Shown piece after piece: positions 27,421 to 37,084 of a stretch of DNA of 64,000 nucleotides. How positions within the stretch are numbered: the stretch's first letter is position 1; every line of letters begins with the position of its first letter. The translations under genes were made by a program, and so were the position numbers. The notes under the pieces are model-generated. The model was given only the letters and a program-made list of their open reading frames with translations. It searched no databases and was not told the DNA's origin. Source of the DNA: Sulfobacillus thermosulfidooxidans (GTDB lineage: Bacteria > Bacillota > Sulfobacillia > Sulfobacillales > Sulfobacillaceae); the NCBI RefSeq assembly GCF_001280565.1, contig NZ_LGRO01000001.1, positions 1,674,001 through 1,738,000 of the forward strand, read 5' to 3'.

Positions 27421-27450
27421 TTGACATATAACGGCCTCAAGCGCTATACT
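27421..27450 (+). promoter_or_regulatory. Sigma-A promoter of tRNA-Pro
   Basis: TTGACA (27421-27426), an 18-base spacer, TATACT (27445-27450), 13 bases before the mature tRNA 5' end. Confidence 0.85.
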
Positions 27451-27463
27451 TACTAGCGGTCGT

Positions 27464-27540
27464 CGGGGAGTAGCGCAGCTTGGTAGCGCGCCTGCTTCGG
27501 GAGCAGGAGGTCGCAGGTTCAAATCCTGTCTCTCCGACCA
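27464..27540 (+). tRNA. tRNA-Pro (CGG)
   Basis: 77 nt. Acceptor stem CGGGGAG/CTCTCCG with one G-U, anticodon loop TTCGGGA giving CGG, T-loop GGTTCAAATCC. The CCA tail is encoded. It reads codon CCG. Confidence 0.95.
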
Positions 27541-27648
27541 CTTAAATTCTTTCCACACAGATTTTTCCACCATTTCGATCATCTTTAATAAAAGTGATCG
27601 CTTCAAGACTTTTAATCCGAAGCAGTTCGCCGCACCGGATCCAAAGGC

Positions 27649-27858
27649 ATGATCACCATCGCCAAAGAAAAAAATATTACCAAACGCGCCAAAAACAAGT
27701 ATGTCGTGCGCATTTCTCTTCGAAACGAACAATGCGGGAAATGGCGCCCGTTGACCGAAACATCGAACGAAGATATCCTAGGCAACAACATATTGCCAGG
27801 TTCACGGGAAATTTCGACGGGTTTATGGGCTAAGTGGACTGCAGGTTTATCGGAATGA
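27649..27858 (+). CDS. Possible 69-residue gene downstream of tRNA-Pro
   Basis: A small basic protein, 'KNITKRAKNKYVVRISLR...' at residues 8-25, that looks slightly like the AP2-like DNA-binding start of tyrosine integrases ('ITKRGKNSYRVRI'). It stops after 69 residues with no integrase core. The only ribosome-site candidate is a poor CCAAAGG. Position 108 bp behind a tRNA fits the idea of a relic. No confident function, and the frame may be chance. Confidence 0.25.
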   Translation: MITIAKEKNITKRAKNKYVVRISLRNEQCGKWRPLTETSNEDILGNNILPGSREISTGLWAKWTAGLSE

Positions 27859-27922
27859 GACGGGTTCGGAGCTTACATACCGTTAATAATGATCTGTCTT
27901 AGAACAGACATGTCATGTTTAA

Positions 27923-27952
27923 GGGAGCGGAGTATCTGCTATCTCCGCTCCC
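27923..27952 (-). terminator. Hairpin after the MFS gene
   Basis: Perfect 10-bp stem GGGAGCGGAG/CTCCGCTCCC with a 10-base loop, 15 bp past the MFS stop. No strong T-run follows on either strand. Confidence 0.55.
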
Positions 27953-27966
27953 AAAAGTGTAGATTG

Positions 27967-29208
27967 TTAATTCACCCGGGGAAAACACGTTTTATGCTGG
28001 TTAAGCAGCATGTAGCTGCTCAGACCGAGAACGGGGAACACAACAAGTAAGACGATAACTTCTTGCCATAACCGGTGAATCCCTGTGCTGCGCCATCCCA
28101 TTCCGGCTATTATCGCGCCCAAGGGACCAGCACTTTGAAGAAAGCTTCTAATATAAGCCAGCAGAGCAGGGCGTTGTTGGCTGGGTGCTCCATCATAGCG
28201 AATTTGAAGAGCCCAAGTCGCTGCCCCCGCGGCGAGAAATGCGTGGACGAACATAACTGGCAAAATCCATTTGGCATGATCCATCTGATTCCAAATCGCT
28301 ATCATCACCATGCCCGCAGCCGCATCACTCCATAATAGGCGATGAATGGCTGAGCCCTTGCGCAGTAATACGGGAAGAAGGATGCTCCCGAAAAAACCTC
28401 CACTTGCTTCTAAGGTCAACAACAGTCCGTATCGTGTACCGTCTGCATGCCAATCATGCGAAACAATTAAAGGCCATAACACCACGAGCATCCCTTGGGC
28501 CACATTCATCCCCCAAAACACGGCCGTTGATATCCAAATCGCGGGGTTGCCCAGGATTAGCCGCCATATCGGTCGCGATATGATAGCCGAATCTTGATCA
28601 GAATGCGCGGTTGTCCCCTTAGTCATAAGGGAAATGGTTGCCAAATTAAAGGCCGCTAGAACTAATATGACCGCAGCACTGCCCACAAATAATATCACAG
28701 GGACATGGCTCACCATCACACCCGCTAATAAAGGGCTTAGCAATACTGCAAGATTCCACCCAATTTGCTCGCTATAAAGTGCCGTCGAGACCCATGGTTC
28801 AGGCACCAAATGCACATATAAATTGGGTCCACCTGCATTCGTCACCATAAATGTGAGCGCATTCAAAAAAGCCACGCCGTCAAATACGGTCCAATTCACC
28901 GCGTCTTCATGGATTGCAATGATCTCCGTCAAAATTCCATAACCCAGCGCCCGGCTGACAAGGTCGACAACCATAGCACGCCTGATAGACCAATAGCGAA
29001 ACAGTTTCACCGTTAGCGGTCCGCCAATGATAGCGGGCGCCGTACTCCAAAATACATACCATCCCAGATTTGCTGGAGAGTGACCTCTAGTTGCCAAGAA
29101 CCAGAGCAATGCAAGCTGTACACACTGCTCCACTAGGCGGACGATGGTGTCACCGAGAAAATAGCGAGCAAATGCTGGGATCTGAAATATGCGCAAATAA
29201 CGCATCAT
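27967..29208 (-). CDS. MFS permease
   Basis: 413 residues with about 12 transmembrane helices. 'VKLFRYWSIRRAMVVDLVSR' is a loop 2-3 variant of the MFS 'G-x3-D-R-x-G-R-R' motif. The opening 'RIFQIPAFARYFLGDTIVRLVEQCVQLALLWFLATRG' resembles the DHA3/MFS_3 group of efflux pumps. Substrate cannot be told. ATG 29208 with GGGGGATC upstream. It is divergent from cbbL, 377 bp apart. A second, frameshifted relative is at the right edge of the window. Confidence 0.85.
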   Translation of the reverse strand: MMRYLRIFQIPAFARYFLGDTIVRLVEQCVQLALLWFLATRGHSPANLGWYVFWSTAPAIIGGPLTVKLFRYWSIRRAMVVDLVSRALGYGILTEIIAIHEDAVNWTVFDGVAFLNALTFMVTNAGGPNLYVHLVPEPWVSTALYSEQIGWNLAVLLSPLLAGVMVSHVPVILFVGSAAVILVLAAFNLATISLMTKGTTAHSDQDSAIISRPIWRLILGNPAIWISTAVFWGMNVAQGMLVVLWPLIVSHDWHADGTRYGLLLTLEASGGFFGSILLPVLLRKGSAIHRLLWSDAAAGMVMIAIWNQMDHAKWILPVMFVHAFLAAGAATWALQIRYDGAPSQQRPALLAYIRSFLQSAGPLGAIIAGMGWRSTGIHRLWQEVIVLLVVFPVLGLSSYMLLNQHKTCFPRVN

Positions 29209-29271
29209 GATCCCCCGCTAAATTTTCATAGTTCAGTGTGGGAGCGAGAGATTTAAGGGGGAGTCAAAACC

Positions 29272-29308
29272 AGGAGGGGCATGGTCTGATCCATCGGCAT
29301 CCCCTCCT
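29272..29308. repeat. Strong inverted repeat upstream of cbbL
   Basis: AGGAGGGG (29272-29279) pairs with CCCCTCCT (29301-29308), and an inner ATGG/CCAT extends the stem. No T-run follows. It sits between the MFS and cbbL starts; possibly an old terminator or regulatory RNA. Confidence 0.5.
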
Positions 29309-29405
29309 AGACAGTGTTTCGCATGTCATTCTAATAAAAGCATTCTACCATAACTCTTCTCGTTAACCATGACCCATGCCGTTTTATGGGGGATGCCAGA
29401 AATTT

Positions 29406-29437
29406 AACATCAACTATATCTTCATGTTTTTGATGTT
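29406..29437. promoter_or_regulatory. Candidate regulator site upstream of cbbL
   Basis: Perfect 8-bp inverted repeat AACATCAA (29406-29413) / TTGATGTT (29430-29437), 16-base spacer, about 150 bp before the cbbL start, in an AT-rich stretch. It could bind a CbbR-like LysR protein (two dyad half-sites), but this is inferred from position only. The 29209-29585 gap holds no gene. Confidence 0.4.
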
Positions 29438-29492
29438 ATAAATAAATATTTATGTATCTTTAATCCAATCCATATTTCACAAATACCTCTGA

Positions 29493-31031
<1,539 letters not shown>

Positions 31032-31049
31032 ATAAGGAGGACACTATCG

Positions 31050-31478
31050 ATGGCTTTTCACCTGACCCAGGGAACCTTTTCCTATCTTCCCCCACTCACT
31101 GATGACGAAATCAAGTTGCAAATTGAATATGCTCTCGATCACAACTGGCCGATGAGTGTGGAATTTACTGACGATCCCCATCCACGGAACACGTATTGGG
31201 AGATGTGGGGTATGCCGATGTTTGACCAAAAAGATGCCGCGGCCATTCTCTACGAAGTTAACGAATGTCGCAAGGCCTATCCGAATCACTATATTCGGCT
31301 AAATGCTTATGACGCCTCTCGCGGTCGGCAGTCCTTACGGATGTCCTTCATCGTAAACCGTCCAGCGAACGATCCCGGTTTTGGCTTAATCCGTCAAGAA
31401 GGTCGCGACCGTCAGCTTCATTACACTATCCACAGCTATGCCACGGATAAGCCTAAAGGCGAACGCTTCACCGACTAA
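31050..31478 (+). CDS. cbbS: RuBisCO small subunit, red-type
   Basis: 142 residues. '[20 protein letters not shown]' and '[18 protein letters not shown]' are family hallmarks. The long C-terminal part ('[31 protein letters not shown]') is the red-type extension that forms a beta-hairpin barrel in the holoenzyme. AAGGAGG precedes ATG 31050. A terminator starts 14 bp after the stop, so cbbLS is a two-gene unit. Confidence 0.96.
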   Translation: MAFHLTQGTFSYLPPLTDDEIKLQIEYALDHNWPMSVEFTDDPHPRNTYWEMWGMPMFDQKDAAAILYEVNECRKAYPNHYIRLNAYDASRGRQSLRMSFIVNRPANDPGFGLIRQEGRDRQLHYTIHSYATDKPKGERFTD

Positions 31479-31491
31479 GCGTCCGTTCCAC

Positions 31492-31519
31492 AAAAAACAG
31501 CCCGGTTGGGCTGTTTTTT
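31492..31519 (+). terminator. Terminator of cbbLS
   Basis: AACAGCCC/GGGCTGTT with a GGTT loop (31496-31515), preceded by A-run and followed by TTTT. It may work for both strands. Confidence 0.92.
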
Positions 31520-31625
31520 GTTATGGGACGTTTGACAACCGTCATAAGCCATCTTTCATCCATACATCGTGAAGCAACACGGCCAAACCACGAGGCAAGG
31601 CGATATTCGGATGGATATGATTATC

Positions 31626-32543
31626 TTAAACCCGGGCCTGCTGGAGGAGCAGGTCTTTTAGCGCTTTGGCGGGCGGTGGCAAATAATGTCCCCGTAAGTG
31701 CACGACATACCAGTAACGCTTGAGTGGAAAGCCTTCAACCGGCAAGATGACAAGACGTTTGGACTCTAGTTCCAGTTGAATCACACGACGGGAGATCACG
31801 GCAATTCCTAACCCGTGCGCCACACCTTGCTTAATTGTGCTATTATTTCCCAGTTCCATGTTCACGCGAAATGTAATGCCTGCTTGATTAAAATACCGTT
31901 CCATGGTTGCCCGCGTTCCCGATCCCACTTCGCGGACCAAAAAACCTTCATGTGCCAATTCTTCGGCGGCAATGAATCGTTTCTGCGCCAAGGGATGGTC
32001 GGGGCTTGCAATCACCACCAAATCATTTTCCATAAAAGGCGTAGCATCCCATTCGGCCACATCGTCGGGAACTTGTCCCATTACGGCCAAATCGGCTTCG
32101 CGGGCCGCAATGCGCTCCATCACCGTAGCCCTGTTGGCGACATCCAACATAATGGCGACTTGGGGAAACATGCGCCGGAATTGCCCCAAATACTCCGGCA
32201 CCACATAAACCCCCACCGTCGTGTCCGCTGCCACCCGCAGTTGGCCGATATTGCCACCTTTTAAAGCGCTCATCACCTGCTGGGTTTCTTCCATGAGCGC
32301 AAAAATCTTTTGACTATAAGACCACAATGATTCTCCCGCTGCTGTCAAACGAATATGGTGCCCGACTTTTTCAAACAAGGGCAAACCCACAGCGCGTTCC
32401 AGACTTTTAACGTGCATGGACACAGCCGATTGACTGATAAGCAATTCTTCGGCCGCACGCGAAAAGCTTAAATGCCGCACCACCGTCTGAAATACTTTGA
32501 GATGGTGGAGATTCAACGTGCCGTAATGCGGTTCCTCATTCAC
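31626..32543 (-). CDS. LysR-family transcriptional regulator (CbbR or CysB/CysL type)
   Basis: 305 residues. N-terminal winged helix (about 10-68): 'LNLHHLKVFQTVVRHLSFSRAAEELLISQSAVSMHVKSLERAVGLPLFEKVG'. The effector domain 'GQLRVAADTTVGVYVVPEYLGQFRRMFPQV' (about 97-126) and 'MELGNNSTIKQGVAHGLGIAVISRRVIQLEL' resemble both CbbR and CysL. GTG start directly after the Rrf2 stop. Its gene ends 147 bp from cbbS, convergently, but it is transcribed with cysK, so cysteine synthesis, carbon fixation or both could be its target. Confidence 0.9.
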   Translation of the reverse strand: MNEEPHYGTLNLHHLKVFQTVVRHLSFSRAAEELLISQSAVSMHVKSLERAVGLPLFEKVGHHIRLTAAGESLWSYSQKIFALMEETQQVMSALKGGNIGQLRVAADTTVGVYVVPEYLGQFRRMFPQVAIMLDVANRATVMERIAAREADLAVMGQVPDDVAEWDATPFMENDLVVIASPDHPLAQKRFIAAEELAHEGFLVREVGSGTRATMERYFNQAGITFRVNMELGNNSTIKQGVAHGLGIAVISRRVIQLELESKRLVILPVEGFPLKRYWYVVHLRGHYLPPPAKALKDLLLQQARV

Positions 32544-33005
32544 TTAAATCCCCGCCCCATCTCGCCACACGGGCGCATCAGGCAACACCACCGAGTGTGC
32601 CATCACATGGAAGCTTTCTTGAGAAATCAAATGCGCTAGAGAAATGCTGGCTAAAGTATTTCCCACACACAACTCTAACGCTTTCCAAATTTCTGGGCGC
32701 ACACAATCCTGGCATTCCTGATGCCCGCAATCGCAAAATTCGATAGGACCTTGTAGGGCTTTCATAATGTCGAGTAACGAAATGTCTTCGGCAGGTCTCG
32801 CTAAGGTAAAGCCCCCATTTGCTCCCCGCGTCGACCGCACCAACCCGGCTCGTTTTAATATCATCAATAATTGCTCTAAATACTTATCGGATAATCCGAG
32901 CCGAGGTGTCATCACACTAATAGATACTGGCGTCCCTAAAGGACTCTCGCCGAGTAAAGCCAGAATACGGAGACCTGACTTGAATCCGGACGATAGTTTA
33001 AACAC
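32544..33005 (-). CDS. Rrf2-family regulator (CymR/IscR-like)
   Basis: 153 residues. Winged helix 'LGLSDKYLEQLLMILKRAGLVRSTRGANGGFTLARPAEDISLLDIMKAL' (about 35-85) is Rrf2 family. A cysteine cluster 'EFCDCGHQECQDC' (C-x-C-x5-C-x2-C, about 88-100) follows; IscR binds a 2Fe-2S cluster with three cysteines in a different spacing, so a cluster or zinc is possible. GTG start at 33005 right behind cysK, echoing CymR, which represses cysteine genes together with CysK in Bacillus. Confidence 0.9.
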   Translation of the reverse strand: MFKLSSGFKSGLRILALLGESPLGTPVSISVMTPRLGLSDKYLEQLLMILKRAGLVRSTRGANGGFTLARPAEDISLLDIMKALQGPIEFCDCGHQECQDCVRPEIWKALELCVGNTLASISLAHLISQESFHVMAHSVVLPDAPVWRDGAGI

Positions 33006-33006
33006 A

Positions 33007-33936
33007 TTAGCCCTCCTCTTGGTATAGCGCCGTACTCAAATACCGTTCTCCCGAATCCGGTAAAATCACCACAATCGTAGCATGTTCCCGATTTTCCTGC
33101 ATAAGCCACTCATTGGCTGCCGCAATCGCCGCGCCACTCGAAATCCCTACGAGTAATCCTTCAGACCGGGCCAGATCACGAGCCGTATGAAATGCCTCCT
33201 CACTGCTAATCGGGATGACATAATCGAGCAGGGAAACATCTAAGGTTTTGGGAACAAATCCGGCCCCAATACCTTGGATTTTGTGTGGCCCGGGATTGCC
33301 ACCCGAAATCACCGGCGACTCAGCAGGTTCGACTCCAATAATATCAATGGCCGGATTACGCTCTTTTAAGTATTGCGCAATGCCCGTAATCGTTCCACCC
33401 GTTCCAATGCCGGCCACAACCGCCGTAACCATGCCCTCTGTATCTTCCCAAATTTCGGGCCCGGTGGTCATCCGATGAATTTCTGGATTGGCCGGATTTT
33501 CAAATTGATGCAAACTAATCGCCCCAGGAATTTCTTTTTCTAATTCGGCGGCCCGGGAAATTGCTCCGACCATGCCAAATTTGCCTGGCGTCAATTCTAC
33601 TTCCGCGCCAAAGGCTTGAAACAATAACCGGCGCTCAATGGATGCGGTATCTGGCATGGTGAGAATACACCGGTAACCGCGTTTAGCGGCTACCATAGCT
33701 AATCCCACCCCAGTATTTCCTGAGGTGGGTTCAATAATCACGCCGCCAGGTCGCAAGATCCCCTCTCGTTCCGCGTGAGACACCATATTTAAGGCAATAC
33801 GATCTTTCACACTGCCCCCCGGATTATACGATTCTAGCTTGCCATAAATCAAACATTTTCGTAATTCAGATATTTTTTGAAGCTTAACCAGTGGAGTTCT
33901 TCCAATTAAATCGCAAACCGACTCAAAGGTTCGCAT
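33007..33936 (-). CDS. cysK: O-acetylserine sulfhydrylase (cysteine synthase A)
   Basis: 309 residues, fold-type II PLP enzyme making cysteine from O-acetylserine and sulfide. The PLP lysine is in 'GGSVKDRIALNM' (about 42-53), the substrate loop is 'PTSGNTGVGLAM', and the phosphate-binding 'GIGTGGTITGI' follows. Full length. It leads a cysK-rrf2-lysR unit; in Bacillus the CymR repressor complexes with CysK. ATG start. Confidence 0.96.
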   Translation of the reverse strand: MRTFESVCDLIGRTPLVKLQKISELRKCLIYGKLESYNPGGSVKDRIALNMVSHAEREGILRPGGVIIEPTSGNTGVGLAMVAAKRGYRCILTMPDTASIERRLLFQAFGAEVELTPGKFGMVGAISRAAELEKEIPGAISLHQFENPANPEIHRMTTGPEIWEDTEGMVTAVVAGIGTGGTITGIAQYLKERNPAIDIIGVEPAESPVISGGNPGPHKIQGIGAGFVPKTLDVSLLDYVIPISSEEAFHTARDLARSEGLLVGISSGAAIAAANEWLMQENREHATIVVILPDSGERYLSTALYQEEG

Positions 33937-33987
33937 ACGCCACCCTCTTATCCATAAACTGGAAATACGATAACCATTCTCGCATTC

Positions 33988-34016
33988 ATTATATCATAGC
34001 CCGTGTGACACACTAT
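33988..34016 (-). promoter_or_regulatory. cysK promoter with a dyad operator
   Basis: Minus-strand TATAAT at 33988-33993. A perfect dyad GTGTGACACAC (34003-34013) overlaps the -35 region. Rrf2 (CymR-like) control is plausible but the motif is not the published CymR box. Confidence 0.45.
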
Positions 34017-34043
34017 TTCTACTATTAATCAAGGAGGATTCCC

Positions 34044-34214
34044 ATGTCCCCACGAAAAAAATTACTTGTTCCCGAAGCGTCGCAAGCATTAGACAAATTG
34101 CGCGAAGAAATCCTTAAAGAACTGCGAATTCATCGTCAGCCCATGCGTGAGCAATTTCGTGATACCGCGCGCCGCATTGCTGAACAAGCCGATAAGACTA
34201 ATCCGGATCCATGA
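34044..34214 (+). CDS. Small acid-soluble spore protein-like (alpha/beta type)
   Basis: 56 residues from ATG 34044 with AAGGAGGA 6 bases before it. Residues 7-27 'LLVPEASQALDKLREEILKEL' match the first half of alpha/beta SASPs ('LVPGAEQALDQMKYEIASEFGV'). The second half ('GEITKRLV' region) is replaced by a basic 'RIHRQPMREQFRDTARRIAEQ' helix, so this is a short divergent member. SASPs coat and protect spore DNA. Its 3' end overlaps the dapB tail by 17 bp in convergent orientation. It is the only clear spore gene in the window. Confidence 0.65.
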   Translation: MSPRKKLLVPEASQALDKLREEILKELRIHRQPMREQFRDTARRIAEQADKTNPDP

Positions 34215-34947
34215 TCCGTCCAAAGTCCTGCACCACCTGCCCTGAAAATGTTCGCACTTTACGAATCGCAGCTAACACCCCGGCGGCATAAGCACTGCGG
34301 TCATGGACATCATGTCGTAAAGTCAATATCTGTCCACTGGCGCCAAACACTACCGCTTGATGGGCCACCATCCCTGGCAGGCGCAAGGCATGCACAGGAA
34401 TCGTATCGGCTGGAGTCTCCCACGAGTCTGCTAATAACTGAGCCATTCGTTTGGCAGTCCCTGATGGTTTATCTTTTTTGGTGTCGGCATGCGCTTCTAA
34501 GATCTCGGCTTTTTTAAAGTAATGGCTAGCCTGTTTGGCCAGCTGCTCCATCACCCATGCACCCAAAGAAAAATTAGCAATCAAAACAGCTCCCACCTGA
34601 TAACGAACCACCAACTGCGTGATTGAGTCCCGTTCCTCTGCAGTAAATCCTGTCGTGCCTACCACAATGTCCCACCCGCGGGACACTGCTTCACAAATGC
34701 GCTCATATGACGATTGGTGTTCTGTAAAATCCACTAAAACCGCATAAGATGCTGGAATTTGAGCGAGAGATTCTTGCACGACCAAAGGGACAGGTTCCGC
34801 CCAAAGATCCTTGAGCATACTGCCCGCATGATGTTGAGCAATTGCTCCAATGAGGTCCATATCATCCGCATGATATATCGCTTTTCCCACTTCTCGACCG
34901 GTTTTTCCGCTGGCTCCGGCTAATACCACTGGAATTGGTGTCGTCAT
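34198..34947 (-). CDS. dapB: 4-hydroxy-tetrahydrodipicolinate reductase
   Basis: 249 residues. NAD(P)H-binding 'LAGASGKTGREVGKAI' (9-24), 'VDFTEHQSS' (about 72) and 'VVGTTGFT' (about 94). The catalytic motif 'EAHADTKKDKPSGTAKRMAQLL' has the family 'E-x-H-H-x2-K-x-D-x-PSGTA' with His to Ala at the second histidine (EAHAD). In most DapB this is 'EHHH'. It makes a lysine precursor that is also needed for dipicolinate of spores. ATG start. Confidence 0.9.
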   Translation of the reverse strand: MTTPIPVVLAGASGKTGREVGKAIYHADDMDLIGAIAQHHAGSMLKDLWAEPVPLVVQESLAQIPASYAVLVDFTEHQSSYERICEAVSRGWDIVVGTTGFTAEERDSITQLVVRYQVGAVLIANFSLGAWVMEQLAKQASHYFKKAEILEAHADTKKDKPSGTAKRMAQLLADSWETPADTIPVHALRLPGMVAHQAVVFGASGQILTLRHDVHDRSAYAAGVLAAIRKVRTFSGQVVQDFGRIMDPD

Positions 34948-34955
34948 AAATCCCC

Positions 34956-36119
34956 CTAAATGTTACCTAAGTCATATTCTTTTAAGAGTCGGCTCGCAAT
35001 GACTAGCCGCATAATTTCTGAGGTGCCTTCATAAATTTCTGTCACCTTGGCGTCGCGCAAGAGACGCTCCACCCCATATTCTCGCATATAACCATATCCG
35101 CCAAAAATTTGAATAGCATCGGCGGCATGTTGAACCGCTTTTTCCGAAGCAAACAACTTGGCCATTGCGAACAATGGCCGCTGAGCTGGACCTTCTTCGC
35201 GCCGTCTGGCGGCCTCATAGGTCATCAAGCGGGCTGCATGTAAATCCGTCGCCATATCGGCTAGCCGCCATTGAATGCCTTCAAAGTGTCCAATCGGTTG
35301 CCCAAATTGTTTGCGCTGGCGTGCATAAGCTAAGGACCGTTCTAAAGCTGTTGTCATAATTCCCACGCTTTGTGCAGCAATTCCAATTCTCCCGCCGTCT
35401 AAAAGATATAGCGCGATGTCGTATCCTTGCCCTTCTTCGCCAAGCCGGTCCTCTACCGGCACAACTACATCATCTAAGATCATTTCCGAGGTTCGTGACG
35501 CCCGGATTCCCAATTTATCCTCGGGAGGTCCAAAGCGTAAACCTGTCGCAGTTTTCGGTACGATAAATGCGGTAATGCCCTTTTCTTTACGAGCAGGGTC
35601 GAGAGTCGCAAAGACGATGTAACGGTCTGCTTCTCCTCCACTGGTGATGAACATCTTCCGACCTGTTAAGTGATACCCATCCTCCAATCGCAGGGCACGG
35701 GTTTGCATACTGGCCGCATTAGACCCCGACTCAGCTTCGGTAATGGCAAAAGCTCCAATCGTCTTTCCCTGACATAGTTCGGGAAGATAGCGTGATTTTT
35801 GTTCTTCCGTTCCAAAACGCCAGATCCCTTCGATATGCAAAGAATTATGTACTTCATAAATAACAGCCGTAGCCGGATCAGCTGCAGCTATCGCTTCGAC
35901 TACCAGCGTTTGTGCCAGGTAGCTGGCACCAGCTCCTCCCCATTTCGGATCCACAATCATCCCCAAATAGCCTTGACGACCAAGGAGTTCAATGTTTTCA
36001 CGAGGAAAAATGGCCTTTTGATCAAATTCTTGCGAGCGCTTAGCAATGGTGCCTTGTACGAGTTCAAAAATAGCATCGCGTATCGCGTTCTCTTCTTCAT
36101 TTAATATACTCAAAGCCAT
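34956..36119 (-). CDS. Acyl-CoA dehydrogenase
   Basis: 387 residues, FAD flavoprotein oxidising acyl-CoA. The family N-terminal, beta-barrel and C-terminal helical domains are all there. 'ITEAESGSNAASMQTRALR' (about 131-149) is the flavin-binding first signature, 'GRKMFITSGGEAD' follows, and the C-terminal 'QIFGGYGYMREYGVERLLRDAKVTEIYEGTSEI' holds the catalytic glutamate (EGTSEI). Short- or branched-chain preference likely, given MeaB next door. It sits 5 bp upstream of meaB's stop. Confidence 0.92.
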   Translation of the reverse strand: MALSILNEEENAIRDAIFELVQGTIAKRSQEFDQKAIFPRENIELLGRQGYLGMIVDPKWGGAGASYLAQTLVVEAIAAADPATAVIYEVHNSLHIEGIWRFGTEEQKSRYLPELCQGKTIGAFAITEAESGSNAASMQTRALRLEDGYHLTGRKMFITSGGEADRYIVFATLDPARKEKGITAFIVPKTATGLRFGPPEDKLGIRASRTSEMILDDVVVPVEDRLGEEGQGYDIALYLLDGGRIGIAAQSVGIMTTALERSLAYARQRKQFGQPIGHFEGIQWRLADMATDLHAARLMTYEAARRREEGPAQRPLFAMAKLFASEKAVQHAADAIQIFGGYGYMREYGVERLLRDAKVTEIYEGTSEIMRLVIASRLLKEYDLGNI

Positions 36120-36124
36120 AAGTC

Positions 36125-37084
36125 TTACTCTCCTTGTGCGCTGGTCTTAAGCCACTGAGTCAACAATGTTTTGGCTTCCATCGTAGAATCTTCTCCTGAC
36201 AATATGTCCATGACGGCTTGGCGCCATAGCCCTTGATGATCCATCTCAGACTGGATTGCCACCATAACGTCTTCAAGAGATTGCTTTAGTATGTGTTCCG
36301 CTTGTTGGTAACGGAGGTTATCTAATAGATTATGTTCACGCAGGTAGACTTGGTGTTGATCAATGGCCTCAATCACTTCACTTATCCCAACAAAACGATC
36401 GGCTTGGGTTTTGATAATAGGCACCGTCCACGAAGAATTCTCCCCGCTCAGGCTTAATAATCCTTTGAGAGAACGCACAGTGAGTTCAGCGCCATCGCGA
36501 TCAGATTTGTTGACAACGAACACATTGCCAATTTCTAAAATCCCGGCTTTAATGGCTTGAATATCATCACCCAGGCCTGGTGCTAAGACCACCAACACCG
36601 TTTGGGCGTAACGCATGATATCGACTTCAGCCTGACCAGCCCCCACCGTCTCCACCAAAATGGTATCAAATCCCGCCGCGTCTAAAAGATTAATCGCTCC
36701 AAATGCCGCTCGTGACAAGCCGCCAACATGGCCCCGGCTCGCCAAAGAACGCATGAACACGCCCTTGTCATCCACGGATTCCTGCATGCGGATGCGGTCT
36801 CCCAAGATCGCGCCGCCCGTATACGGACTCGAGGGATCCACCGCAAGAATGCCCACAGTATTTTGACGTTTTCGCAGTTCTAGGGCAAGCGCATTGACTA
36901 ACGTCGACTTCCCCACTCCAGGCGCTCCCGTAATCCCAATGACGCGAGCATGACCCGTATGCGCGAACAACCGGTGAGCCAATTCCTTGCCACGTACACT
37001 CCCTTCATCAATCCAAGACAAGCCGCGAGCGAGAGCACGCCGGTTCCCCGCGACAATCCCTTCATATAAACTATTCACATCCAT
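36125..37084 (-). CDS. meaB: MeaB/ArgK-type GTPase, chaperone of B12 mutases
   Basis: 319 residues. G1 'GITGAPGVGKSTLVNAL' (about 50-66), 'DPSSPYTGGAILGDRIRM' switch region, and G4 'VVNKSDRD'. MeaB loads adenosylcobalamin and protects methylmalonyl-CoA mutase (or the isobutyryl-CoA mutase relatives). Its ATG overlaps the mutase-subunit stop (TAATG), so the two are made together. The C-terminal dimer arm is present. Confidence 0.95.
   Translation of the reverse strand: MDVNSLYEGIVAGNRRALARGLSWIDEGSVRGKELAHRLFAHTGHARVIGITGAPGVGKSTLVNALALELRKRQNTVGILAVDPSSPYTGGAILGDRIRMQESVDDKGVFMRSLASRGHVGGLSRAAFGAINLLDAAGFDTILVETVGAGQAEVDIMRYAQTVLVVLAPGLGDDIQAIKAGILEIGNVFVVNKSDRDGAELTVRSLKGLLSLSGENSSWTVPIIKTQADRFVGISEVIEAIDQHQVYLREHNLLDNLRYQQAEHILKQSLEDVMVAIQSEMDHQGLWRQAVMDILSGEDSTMEAKTLLTQWLKTSAQGE

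Larger units (their letters stand above)
27541..27966. other. Gap between tRNA-Pro and MFS gene
   Basis: Apart from the weak 69-residue frame and a hairpin at its right end, no gene is seen. I found no direct repeat of the tRNA 3' end within this window. Confidence 0.4.
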
